Part shown: one piece after another, positions 56,325 to 64,000 of the stretch
How positions within the stretch are numbered: the first letter of the stretch is position 1
Layout: the number at the start of each line of letters is the position of its first letter
NCBI RefSeq assembly: GCF_003443875.1
Contig: NZ_CP027482.1
Coordinates: 1,054,001-1,118,000 of the forward strand
DNA length: 64,000 nucleotides
Direction of reading: 5' to 3'
Origin: Aeromicrobium sp. A1-2
GTDB taxonomy: Bacteria > Actinomycetota > Actinomycetes > Propionibacteriales > Nocardioidaceae
Translations under genes and position numbers: made by a program
The notes under the pieces: generated by a model
The model's input: the letters and a program-made list of their open reading frames with translations, nothing else
What the model was told of the DNA's origin: nothing
The model's database searches: none

Positions 56325-58079
56325 ATGGCCACCACCACCGCAGCATTCGAGACACCGCGCGAGACGACGCGCGAGCGCACTCTCGGGCAGAAGGTCGTCA
56401 CAGTCCTGACGACAACCGATCACAAGGTGATCGGCAACATGTACCTGATCACCTCGTTCGCCTTCTTCATCATCGGAGGCATCCTGGCGCTGCTGATCCG
56501 CGCCGAGCTCGCTCAGCCGGGCACGCAGCTGGTCGATGACGAGACGTACAACCAGCTCTTCACGATGCACGGCACGATCATGTTGCTGATGTTCGCCACG
56601 CCGCTGTTCTTCGGCTTCGCGAACGCCATCATGCCGCTGCAGATCGGTGCGCCTGACGTGTCGTTCCCGCGGCTCAACATGTTCAGCTACTGGCTCTACC
56701 TGTTCGGCTCGACGATCGTGGTGTCGGGCTTCTTCGTGCCCGGTGGCGCGGCGAGCTTCGGCTGGTTCGCCTACGCACCGCTGAGCGATGCGGTCAACTC
56801 GCCGGGTATCGGTGGAGACCTGTGGGTCATGGGCCTGTGGATGTCCGGCCTCGGCACGATCCTGGGTGCAGTCAACTTCATCACCACGATCTTCACGATG
56901 CGCGCGCCCGGCATGACGATGTTCCGCATGCCGATCTTTGTGTGGAACACCTTGATCACCAGCATGCTCGTGATCATCGCGTTCCCGATCTTCGCGGCTG
57001 CGTTGCTAGCCCTCGAGGCCGACCGCCGACTCGGTGCCCATGTTTTCGACGCCGCCAACGGTGGGCCGATCCTGTGGCAGCACCTGTTCTGGTTCTTCGG
57101 TCACCCAGAGGTCTACATCATCGCGTTGCCGTTCTTCGGCATCGTCAGCGAGATCCTTCCGGTCTTCTCCCGCAAGCCGATCTTCGGCTACATGGGTCTG
57201 GTCGGCGCGACCCTGATGATCGCCGCCCTGTCGGTGGCGGTGTGGGCCCACCACATGTTCGTGACCGGTTCGGTCGACCTGGCGTTCTTCTCCTTCATGT
57301 CGTTCCTGATCGCGGTGCCTACCGGAGTCAAGTTCTTCAACTGGATCGGCACGTTGTGGGGCGGATCTCTGTCCTTCGACACGCCGCTGATCTTCTCGCT
57401 GGGCTTCCTCACGACCTTCCTGTTCGGCGGTCTCACCGGCGTGATCCTGGCGGCTCCGACCTTGGACTTCCAGGTTTCCGACACGTACTTCGTCGTGGCG
57501 CACTTCCACTACGTCGTGTTCGGCACCGTGGTGTTCGCGATGTTCGCCGGTTTCTACTACTGGTGGCCCAAGCTCACCGGTCGCATGCTCGACGAGAAGC
57601 TCGGCAAGATTCACTTCTGGCTTCTGTTCATCGGCTTCCACCTGACGTTCCTGGTGCAGCACTGGCTGGGCGTCGAGGGCTTCCCGCGTCGCTACGCTGA
57701 CTATGGCCCCAACGACGGATTCACCACGCTCAACGAGATCTCGTCGATCGGCGCGTTCCTGCTGGGCGCCTCAACGTTGCCGTTCTTCTACAACGTGTGG
57801 AAGTCCCGCAAGTCCCCGCTCGTGGGGCTGGACGACCCCTGGGGCTGGGGCCGCTCGCTGGAGTGGGCCACGTCCTCACCCCCGCCGCGCCACAACTTCG
57901 AGTCACTGCCGCGCATCCGTTCCGAGAGCCCAGCTTTCGACCTCCACCACCCGGAGATCGCAGCACTCGAGCTGGCGCACAATCCGGGGGAGTCGTCGGC
58001 CCTGGCCGATGCTCCGGACGTCAGCGGCAAGAATTCCCAGGCCAACGGCCGGGCGAACGACGACACGGAAGGTCGCTGA
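56325..58079 (+). CDS. ctaD: cytochrome c oxidase subunit I
   Basis: 584 aa, 12-helix aa3-type subunit. The low-spin heme His is in [12 protein letters not shown]; the CuB and Tyr region is [14 protein letters not shown]; the binuclear pair HH appears in [18 protein letters not shown] carries the heme ligands. The K and D channel residues are in place. Long C-terminal soluble tail (520-584), common in actinobacteria. It begins 5 bp after ctaC. Confidence 0.97.
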   Translation: MATTTAAFETPRETTRERTLGQKVVTVLTTTDHKVIGNMYLITSFAFFIIGGILALLIRAELAQPGTQLVDDETYNQLFTMHGTIMLLMFATPLFFGFANAIMPLQIGAPDVSFPRLNMFSYWLYLFGSTIVVSGFFVPGGAASFGWFAYAPLSDAVNSPGIGGDLWVMGLWMSGLGTILGAVNFITTIFTMRAPGMTMFRMPIFVWNTLITSMLVIIAFPIFAAALLALEADRRLGAHVFDAANGGPILWQHLFWFFGHPEVYIIALPFFGIVSEILPVFSRKPIFGYMGLVGATLMIAALSVAVWAHHMFVTGSVDLAFFSFMSFLIAVPTGVKFFNWIGTLWGGSLSFDTPLIFSLGFLTTFLFGGLTGVILAAPTLDFQVSDTYFVVAHFHYVVFGTVVFAMFAGFYYWWPKLTGRMLDEKLGKIHFWLLFIGFHLTFLVQHWLGVEGFPRRYADYGPNDGFTTLNEISSIGAFLLGASTLPFFYNVWKSRKSPLVGLDDPWGWGRSLEWATSSPPPRHNFESLPRIRSESPAFDLHHPEIAALELAHNPGESSALADAPDVSGKNSQANGRANDDTEGR

Positions 58080-58082
58080 GCC

Positions 58083-58478
58083 ATGAAGGCCGAGTACTGG
58101 ACAATCATCTCGACCGGGATCTTCTTCGCCTTGGTTGCGCCGATCTACTGGGTGCTCACCAAGGACCCCACCGGCACCACGGCTCTGGCGATGACGTTCC
58201 TGCTGACCGCGCTGCTGGGCTTCTACCTCGGTGTCGTCGCCAAGCAGATCCCCGATCGTCCTGAGGACCGCAGCGACGGTGAGATCGCCGATGGTGCGGG
58301 TGAACAGGGCTTCTTCCCCCCGTACAGCTGGTGGCCGCTCTGCGCCGCGGCTGCGGTCGGCGTTGTCGTGCTGGGTGTCGTGATCGGTTGGTGGCTGTTC
58401 ATCATCGGAGCAGGCCTGGTCGGCCTCACCGTGATCGGTTGGGTGTTCGAGTACTACCGCGGCATCCACGCGCACTGA
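58083..58478 (+). CDS. ctaF: cytochrome c oxidase subunit IV (actinobacterial)
   Basis: 131 aa with about four hydrophobic helices (5-25, 32-55, 82-103, 105-124). It has the MKAEYWTIISTGIFFA start and the C-terminal VIGWVFEYYRGIHAH characteristic of the small actinobacterial subunit IV. It completes the aa3 oxidase in the bc1-aa3 supercomplex. It begins 3 bp after ctaD. Confidence 0.93.
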   Translation: MKAEYWTIISTGIFFALVAPIYWVLTKDPTGTTALAMTFLLTALLGFYLGVVAKQIPDRPEDRSDGEIADGAGEQGFFPPYSWWPLCAAAAVGVVVLGVVIGWWLFIIGAGLVGLTVIGWVFEYYRGIHAH

Positions 58479-58535
58479 TTGGCCGTGCCCTCCACGGATT
58501 CTGGAAGCGTCACACCGACCCTTTAGGATGACGTG

Positions 58536-59711
58536 GTGAGGGAACTTCGTCTGTCTGCCCTGGTCGCGTGTGCGGCGATCTTCGTGGTGTCTGCGTGCAC
58601 CGCCGACGGCGTGACCGATGCGCTGAGCCCCGAGCCGGCCAAGGATCCTGCGGTCCTGACCGCGAACGTCAAGGCCAAGGCCAGCGACGTGCCGGTCAGC
58701 ACAGTCGTATCGGTCAAGGTCGAGCACGGCGATGTCACGAGCGGCAAGCTGGTCACCAAGGACGGCAAGTCGAAGGTGCCAGGCCGGGTCGCGGGTGACT
58801 CGTGGACCGCGAGCGAGCGGCTCGAGCCGGACACTGCCTACTCCCTCGAGGTCAGCGCACGCGGCGAGGACGGCGAGCGCCAGCAGCTCTCCCGCAGCTT
58901 CAGCACGCAGGCGCTCACACTGGCCCAGCAGACCTATCCTGCGGTCGCCCCGTTGCAGGGTGAGACGGTCGGAGTGGGCATGCCGGTCATCGTGACGTTC
59001 GACGTGCCCGTCGAGAACAAGGCGCTGTTCGAGCGCAACATGCAGGTGCAGTCGACCCCGGCCGTCGACGAGGGCTCGTGGACGTGGTTCAACTCCCGCG
59101 AGGCCCACTACCGTCCGCGCGACTACTGGCCGGCGCACGCCAAGGTCGAGGTCAATCTTCAGCTCAACGGCCTCCCGGCTGGCGGCGGAATCTTCGGCCA
59201 GCAAGACCAGACGATCGACTTCGCGGTCGGCAGCGAGCGGATCACCGTGGTCGACGTCGCCAAGCACCAGCTCAAGTACTCCGTCGACGGCAAGGTCGTC
59301 AAGAAGATCCCGGTGACGACGGGGGACAGCAGCCACGCGACGCGCAGCGGCACCAAGATCATCATGGAGAAGTTTTCGTCGGTCGACATGGATGCCGCCA
59401 CGACGGGCGTCGACTCCGAGGACCCCGGCTACTACAACATCAAGGACGTCCGCTGGGCGATGCGGGTGACCAACTCCGGGGAGTTCCTGCATGCAGCGCC
59501 GTGGTCGGTCGGCTCGCAGGGCTCGGCCAACGTCAGTCACGGCTGCACCGGCATGAGCACCGCCAACGCCCACTGGCTCTACACGCACTCGCGGCGCGGC
59601 GACGTCATCAGCTTCATCAACAGCCCGCGTGAGCTCGAGGACCGCAACGGCTGGACCGACTGGAACGTGAAGTGGTCGACCTGGGAAGCCGGCTCGGCGC
59701 TCACGTCCTGA
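58536..59711 (+). CDS. L,D-transpeptidase lipoprotein
   Basis: 391 aa from GTG 58536 (GTG 58533 also possible). A lipobox FVVSAC (Cys about 20) anchors it outside. Two Ig-like domains (about 45-130 and 140-225) precede a YkuD catalytic domain with HAAPWSVGSQGSANVSHGCTGMS, containing His and nucleophile Cys. This is the LdtMt2-type architecture, which makes 3-3 crosslinks in peptidoglycan. Cys-His geometry is intact. It sits between ctaF and the convergent qcrB gene. Confidence 0.93.
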   Translation: MRELRLSALVACAAIFVVSACTADGVTDALSPEPAKDPAVLTANVKAKASDVPVSTVVSVKVEHGDVTSGKLVTKDGKSKVPGRVAGDSWTASERLEPDTAYSLEVSARGEDGERQQLSRSFSTQALTLAQQTYPAVAPLQGETVGVGMPVIVTFDVPVENKALFERNMQVQSTPAVDEGSWTWFNSREAHYRPRDYWPAHAKVEVNLQLNGLPAGGGIFGQQDQTIDFAVGSERITVVDVAKHQLKYSVDGKVVKKIPVTTGDSSHATRSGTKIIMEKFSSVDMDAATTGVDSEDPGYYNIKDVRWAMRVTNSGEFLHAAPWSVGSQGSANVSHGCTGMSTANAHWLYTHSRRGDVISFINSPRELEDRNGWTDWNVKWSTWEAGSALTS

Positions 59712-59925
59712 TCGCCTACTCGGCCCGACCGAGCCCTACGGGATGGCGGCCGCGGTCTGGCACAGCGCGCTCTGGCTGTCAGCGCTCCGGCCCACGGGCG
59801 TGAGCGGTGAAAACCTGAAGCGGCTGCCCTCGCGCTACGGATAGCAGCTCGCCTGCGCCTGTGCGGGACCGCCTGGTCGTGGACTGTCGGACGGACACAG
59901 GCGAGTACGTCGTCCTGGCAGGACG

Positions 59926-59962
59926 ACCGAGCCCCCGCCAGCAGTGCTGACGGGGGCTCGGT
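59926..59962. terminator. stem-loop terminator downstream of qcrB
   Basis: ACCGAGCCCCCG (59926-59937) pairs with CGGGGGCTCGGT (59951-59962), 10 bp after the qcrB stop on the minus strand and 215 bp beyond the transpeptidase gene. The 59712-59925 stretch has no supported gene. Confidence 0.8.
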
Positions 59963-59971
59963 GTCGAACGA

Positions 59972-61675
59972 TCAGTGGACGCGGGGGATACCGGTCTCCG
60001 ACACGCCCTGGAAGTCGTCGCCGAGCTCCACCGGATGACCGTCGTGGTCCCTGAGATGCTCGTCGGCGTGGTGCACGTCTTCCACGGTTGGCTTGTCGAT
60101 CGCGCCGTCGTAGTAGAACGCTCGCGCCTTGGCCCGGAGCCGGTCCATGCGACCGTTCGGCGCCGCAACACCATTGTGGTCAGTCTCGGCCGGAGCCTCG
60201 AGCACGGGTCGGCGATCGTGGGCCGTCAGCGAGTACTGCGACGCGACCGGCAGGGGAGCGTGGCGCTCGGAGAAGCCGCCATCAGGCGACCGTTCCAGCA
60301 CGCCGGTCTCGTAGCCGTGCAGGATGCGGTTGGCATCCGCTCGCTGCAGTCCGATGCAGATCCGCTTGGTCACCATGAACGCAATGACCGGCAGGATGAA
60401 CAGACCGAACCGCAGGAACCAGGTGATCGCGTAGATGTCCATGTGGAACTGGGTCGCGATGATGTCGTTGCCGCCGGCGATCCACAGGACTGCGTAAGCC
60501 GTCATGCCGGCAACACCGAGACCGGTGCGGACCGGGGCATTGCGCGGGCGCTCCAGCAGGTGGTGTTCACGCTTGTCGCCGGTCATGAACCGCTCGATGA
60601 ACGGCCAGGCACCCAGCACCACGAACAACGTTGTCATGGCGCCGGCAGCCGGGATCAGGACGTTCCAGCTCCAGGTGTAGTTGAGGAACGTGGTCTCGAA
60701 GTTCGGCATAAGACGCACCGCACCCTCGGAGAAGCCCATGTACCAGTCCGGCTGGGATCCGGCCGTGACCTCGGACGGGTTGTAGGGGCCGTAGACCCAC
60801 ACCGGGTTGATCTGGATCAGCGCACCCATCAGCGCGGTGAAGCCGAACACGACGAAGAAGAATCCGCCGGCCTTGGCCGCGTACACCGGGAGCATCGGAT
60901 AGCCGACGACGTTCTCCTCGGTGCGTCCGGGTCCGGCCCACTGCGTGTGCTTGTGGAAGACCAGGAGCAGCATGTGGGCGCCGATCAGGCCCAGCAGCAG
61001 CGCCGGGATCAGCAGGATGTGTGCCATGTAGAGGCGGGGGACGATCACGTCTCCGGGGAACTCGCCCCCGAACACGAAGTACTCCAGGTACGAGCCCACG
61101 ATCGGGATCGAACGGAGCAGACCGTCGACGAAGCGAAGACCGGTGCCCGACAGCAGGTCATCGGGGAGCGAGTAGCCCGCGAAGCCTTCGACCAGGCCCA
61201 TCGACAGCAGACCGACACCGATCAGCCAGTTGATCTCACGCGGCTTGCGGTATGCGCCGGTGAAGAACACCCGGAGCATGTGCAGGATCATGGCGGCCAC
61301 GAACAGTGCTGCGGCCCAGTGGTGGATCTGCCGGATCAGCAGCCCGCCGCGGATGTCGAACGAGATGCGCAGCGTCGATTCGAACGCCTGTGACATCTCG
61401 ACACCGTTGAGCGGCGTGTAGGAGCCGTTGTAGCGGACCTCGCCCATGCTGGGCACGAACCAGAACGTCAGGAAGACGCCGGTCAGGAGCAGGACGACGA
61501 AGCTCCACAGCGCGATCTCGCCGAGCATGAAGGACCAGTGCTCGGGAAAGACCTTGCGGAGGTTCTTCTTGGCGATCGTGGCCAGGCTCAGCCGGTCGTC
61601 GAGCCACTCGACGGGGCCGGATGCCTTCTTGCCCAGACCGGTCTCCTGGATGGGCGTGTACTCATCCGTACTCAT
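59972..61675 (-). CDS. qcrB: cytochrome bc1 complex cytochrome b subunit
   Basis: 567 aa. Eight-plus helices with the two His pairs that bind the b hemes in RQIHHWAAALFVAAMILHM and AHILLIPALLLGLIGAHMLLLVFHKH, and the quinol-site PE(W)-like segment. A long cytosolic C-terminal extension (about 430-567) is typical of actinobacteria. The start ATG overlaps the end of qcrA by 4 bp. It is the target of inhibitors such as telacebec in mycobacteria. Confidence 0.97.
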   Translation of the reverse strand: MSTDEYTPIQETGLGKKASGPVEWLDDRLSLATIAKKNLRKVFPEHWSFMLGEIALWSFVVLLLTGVFLTFWFVPSMGEVRYNGSYTPLNGVEMSQAFESTLRISFDIRGGLLIRQIHHWAAALFVAAMILHMLRVFFTGAYRKPREINWLIGVGLLSMGLVEGFAGYSLPDDLLSGTGLRFVDGLLRSIPIVGSYLEYFVFGGEFPGDVIVPRLYMAHILLIPALLLGLIGAHMLLLVFHKHTQWAGPGRTEENVVGYPMLPVYAAKAGGFFFVVFGFTALMGALIQINPVWVYGPYNPSEVTAGSQPDWYMGFSEGAVRLMPNFETTFLNYTWSWNVLIPAAGAMTTLFVVLGAWPFIERFMTGDKREHHLLERPRNAPVRTGLGVAGMTAYAVLWIAGGNDIIATQFHMDIYAITWFLRFGLFILPVIAFMVTKRICIGLQRADANRILHGYETGVLERSPDGGFSERHAPLPVASQYSLTAHDRRPVLEAPAETDHNGVAAPNGRMDRLRAKARAFYYDGAIDKPTVEDVHHADEHLRDHDGHPVELGDDFQGVSETGIPRVH

Positions 61676-62724
61676 GACTTATTGTCCAACTTCTTCTGGT
61701 CGCGCGCCAGTTCGGGATAGCTCGGAGCGACGATCTCGGGGAAGTCGCTCACGGCGACGATGTAGCCCTCGGAGTCCAGCGCGAGGGGCAGCTGGGGGAG
61801 CGGCCGATGCGCCGGGCCGAACGTCACGCGGCCGTTGTCGGCCAGGTCGAACGTCGACTGGTGGCACGGGCACAGCACGTGGTGGGTCTGCTGCTCGTAC
61901 AGGCTGATCGGGCAACCGACGTGGGTGCAGATCTTGGAGTAGCACAGGATGCCGTCGATGCCCCAGTTCTCGCGGCCCTTCGACGGCGTGACGTCCTCGG
62001 GTCGCATGCGAACGACGATGACGGCAGCCTTGGACTTGGCCTGCAGGAGCTCGGTGCCGTGCAGGAGCGGCTCGCCCTCCTCGTCGGTCTCGTACATGAT
62101 CGCCGGCTCGGCGTTGACGAGCTGACCGACCTGCAGGTCCGAAGGCTTGATCGGGGTGCCGGAGACGTCGTTGACGACTCGCATGCCCTTCTTCCACACC
62201 GTCTCGCGCTGCTCGCCGTCGGGCAGCGGGCCCAGGTCGCGGAGCATGATGATCGCCGGCAGGCCCAGGAAGCCGAGAGCGCCGAAGAGGCTGTTGCGGA
62301 TCATCGGGCGGCGGCCGAAGCCGGACTCGGAGATTCCCGCATTGAGGTCTTCGAGGACCGCAGCGCGGTCTTCCTGCGACGAGGCCGAGGGATGACGCAT
62401 CTCGACCATCTCGTGGTCACCCATGAGCTTCTTGGCCCACTGGATGATCCCGACGCCCATCAGCAGCATTGCGCCGCCGAGGGTCGAGCCGAGGGCGAAG
62501 TTCATGGCTGACCAGCCCAAGAACACCTGGTCCTTGTCGATCATGATGTAGGCGACGCAGAATCCGACCAGCAGCAGCATTGCCACGGTGAACATGGCGG
62601 AGATCTGCCGTTCGGCACGGCGCTCCTGCGCGGGGTCGACGTCGGTCGGGCGGTACTGGTGCTCCGGGAGGCCCGGGTCCTTGACCGGCTCTGCGTCAGG
62701 CAGGCGATCCAGCTCGTCTGTCAT
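61672..62724 (-). CDS. qcrA: Rieske iron-sulfur subunit of bc1 complex
   Basis: 350 aa. Three N-terminal transmembrane helices (about 44-63, 78-100, 145-162), as in actinobacterial QcrA, then the Rieske domain with the [2Fe-2S] ligands CTHVGC and CPCHQS. It overlaps both neighbouring genes by 4 bp, so ctaE-qcrC-qcrA-qcrB is one unit. It passes electrons from quinol to the cytochrome cc subunit. Confidence 0.97.
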   Translation of the reverse strand: MTDELDRLPDAEPVKDPGLPEHQYRPTDVDPAQERRAERQISAMFTVAMLLLVGFCVAYIMIDKDQVFLGWSAMNFALGSTLGGAMLLMGVGIIQWAKKLMGDHEMVEMRHPSASSQEDRAAVLEDLNAGISESGFGRRPMIRNSLFGALGFLGLPAIIMLRDLGPLPDGEQRETVWKKGMRVVNDVSGTPIKPSDLQVGQLVNAEPAIMYETDEEGEPLLHGTELLQAKSKAAVIVVRMRPEDVTPSKGRENWGIDGILCYSKICTHVGCPISLYEQQTHHVLCPCHQSTFDLADNGRVTFGPAHRPLPQLPLALDSEGYIVAVSDFPEIVAPSYPELARDQKKLDNKS

Positions 62725-63557
62725 TTCTTCTTCACCCTCGCTCCGTGTGCACCGATCCAGATGGCAGCGAGCACAAGTCCGCCCATGCCGATGATCCAGG
62801 TGAACATGCCGTCGACGACGGGGCCGAGGCCGCCGCCGCCCACTCCGCCGTAGTTCGGCTGGCTCTGGATCGCCTTGACGTACGCAATGACGTTGCTCTT
62901 GTCCTCAGGCGTGATGACCTCGTCGGAGAAGACCGGCATCTGCTGAGGCCCGGTGATCATGGCCTCGGCGATGTGTTTGGTGCTGACACCCTTGAGTGTC
63001 GGGGCGTACTTGCCGCCCGGCATCGCGCCGCCGGCACCGACGGAGTTGTGGCATGCCGTGCAGTTGGTGCGGAAGAACTCGCCGCCCTCGGAGATCTGCT
63101 CGGCGGTCTTGCCTGAGATGTCGGTGTACTCCTTGCCCGGGATGACCGGGCCGGGGGCCAGCGACGCGATGTAGGCAGCGAGCTGCTTGGTCTCCTCGGC
63201 GTCATACTCGGGCGCCTTGCGCGGGGCCTGCGGGGCGCTCCTGGCCATCGGCATGCGGCCGGTGCCCACCTGGAAGTCGACAGCAGCGGCGCCGACACCG
63301 ACCAGCGTCGGGCCGTAGTTGCCGCCGCGCTTGGTCTCGATGCCGCCGGCGTTCTTGCCGTGACAGCTTGCGCAGCCGATGAGGAACAGTTGGCGGCCGG
63401 CTTCAACATCCTGTGAGGATGCCGTCTCGGCAATTGCGGGCTTTGGCGCGAACGCCGTGTAAGCCCCTCCGACGACGACAAGTCCCATGAGGAGGACGAC
63501 AAGACCGGCGAGTGGATGCCGGCGTCTGGTGGACAGTTTCCGCACCGAAAACCTCAT
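62721..63557 (-). CDS. qcrC: di-heme cytochrome c subunit of bc1 complex
   Basis: 278 aa from ATG 63557 (MRFSVRKLSTRRRHP); the frame goes farther up but without homology. A signal-anchor (20-40) and two heme c sites, CASCHG and CTACHN, are followed by a C-terminal transmembrane helix (250-270). Having two hemes, it replaces the soluble cytochrome c that this group lacks, wiring bc1 directly to the oxidase. Its stop overlaps qcrA by 4 bp. Confidence 0.96.
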   Translation of the reverse strand: MRFSVRKLSTRRRHPLAGLVVLLMGLVVVGGAYTAFAPKPAIAETASSQDVEAGRQLFLIGCASCHGKNAGGIETKRGGNYGPTLVGVGAAAVDFQVGTGRMPMARSAPQAPRKAPEYDAEETKQLAAYIASLAPGPVIPGKEYTDISGKTAEQISEGGEFFRTNCTACHNSVGAGGAMPGGKYAPTLKGVSTKHIAEAMITGPQQMPVFSDEVITPEDKSNVIAYVKAIQSQPNYGGVGGGGLGPVVDGMFTWIIGMGGLVLAAIWIGAHGARVKKK

Positions 63558-63615
63558 TCCTGAAAGTAGTACAAGTCTAGCCGCGAGTACCGCGGTGAAC
63601 CGAGTGGGGGGAGCG

Positions 63616-64000
63616 TTACTTGATGAGGTAGATCGTCGCGAACAGACCGACCCAGACGATGTCCACGAAGTGCCAGTAGTACGACACGACGATCGCGGAG
63701 ATTGCCTGCTCATGCGTGAACTTGCGGGCGGCGAACGTGCGCCCGATCACCAGGAGGAACGCGATCAGACCCCCGATGACGTGCAGACCGTGGAATCCGG
63801 TCGCAAGGTAGAACAGGCTGCCGTAGGGCGAGCTGGAGATCGTGACGTGCTCGGTGACCAACGCGGCGTACTCGGTGGCCTGGCCGGCGATGAAGATCGC
63901 GCCCATGAAGTAGGTCAGGATGAACCACTCGCGCATGCCCCACAGCTTGATCTGGCTGAGCTTGCCACTGCGGCCGGGCTTGCCCCGCTCTGCGGCGAAG
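63616..64000 (-). CDS. ctaE: cytochrome c oxidase subunit III (partial)
   Basis: The C-terminal about 127 residues are seen; the N-terminus lies beyond the right edge. It has helices with [23 protein letters not shown], the conserved [17 protein letters not shown] and [20 protein letters not shown], hallmarks of CoxIII. It is first in ctaE-qcrC-qcrA-qcrB, 58 bp upstream of qcrC. The operon supplies bc1 plus the last oxidase subunit. Confidence 0.96.
   Translation of the reverse strand, partial: FAAERGKPGRSGKLSQIKLWGMREWFILTYFMGAIFIAGQATEYAALVTEHVTISSSPYGSLFYLATGFHGLHVIGGLIAFLLVIGRTFAARKFTHEQAISAIVVSYYWHFVDIVWVGLFATIYLIK

Noticed and set aside
57903-59588. 561-aa minus-strand open frame
   Set aside because: Antisense to ctaD, ctaF and the transpeptidase gene, with no motifs.

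Overview
The window is high-GC chromosomal DNA from an actinobacterium, most likely a Nocardioidaceae-like member of the Propionibacteriales (Aeromicrobium is a guess). Supporting signs are an actinobacterial ctaE-qcrCAB / ctaCDF respiratory set, the pspA-htpX-pspAB locus, an AdoK-type adenosine kinase beside ctaC, DUF3043 and DUF4191 proteins, a fused two-lipoyl sucB, and a GlnR-type box in front of glnA. Both window ends cut genes: an alpha/beta hydrolase at the left and ctaE at the right.

Layout. 0-21.4 kb is mixed metabolic and envelope DNA: a CsoR/CstR-like regulator with two palindromic operators and a 59-aa cysteine protein; gdhA; a haloalkane dehalogenase; a DsbA-like mycothiol nitroreductase-family protein; a polyprenol-phosphate mannosyltransferase-like protein; a tail-to-tail two-component pair; a divergent envelope cluster (GT4 and UPF0104 flippase-like on minus; PIG-L deacetylase, MprF-like DUF2156 protein and DMT transporter on plus); and a lipid/acid catabolic block (CoA-transferase A/B; paired acyl-CoA dehydrogenases with one apparently non-catalytic partner; SDR).

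21.5-34.6 kb is a tandem array of two integrated elements at the 3' end of glnA. A 17-bp sequence identical to the last codons of glnA occurs three times (21590, 26008, 34550), each copy preceded by a hairpin and a longer stem-loop. Element A (21.6-26.0 kb) carries an AbiEi/AbiEii toxin-antitoxin pair, a broken integrase and a TetR/quinone-oxidoreductase pair. Element B (26.0-34.6 kb) carries an excisionase-like gene, an integrase-like gene without visible box II residues, and a compact one-strand operon: dynamin-like GTPase, PIN-kinase-zinc-ribbon fusion, vWA protein, PP2C phosphatase. This resembles the TerY-P phosphorylation triad extended by a PIN domain and a membrane-remodelling GTPase. 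It is the best candidate here for an undescribed conflict or defence system.

34.6-64 kb is core genome: glnA, an RDD protein, DUF4191, lipA-lipB, a TIGR01777 epimerase, sucB-lpdA, a serine hydrolase-pepA pair, gcvT, DUF3043, pspA-htpX-pspAB, an aminotransferase, glycerate kinase, an ErpA/HesB-type protein, adoK, ctaC-ctaD-ctaF, an L,D-transpeptidase lipoprotein, and the convergent ctaE-qcrC-qcrA-qcrB operon. Lipoate synthesis (lipA, lipB) lies near three lipoate-related genes (sucB, lpdA, gcvT), and the aerobic terminal branch (bc1 plus aa3 oxidase) is nearly complete. No rRNA, tRNA, CRISPR array or IS transposase was recognised.
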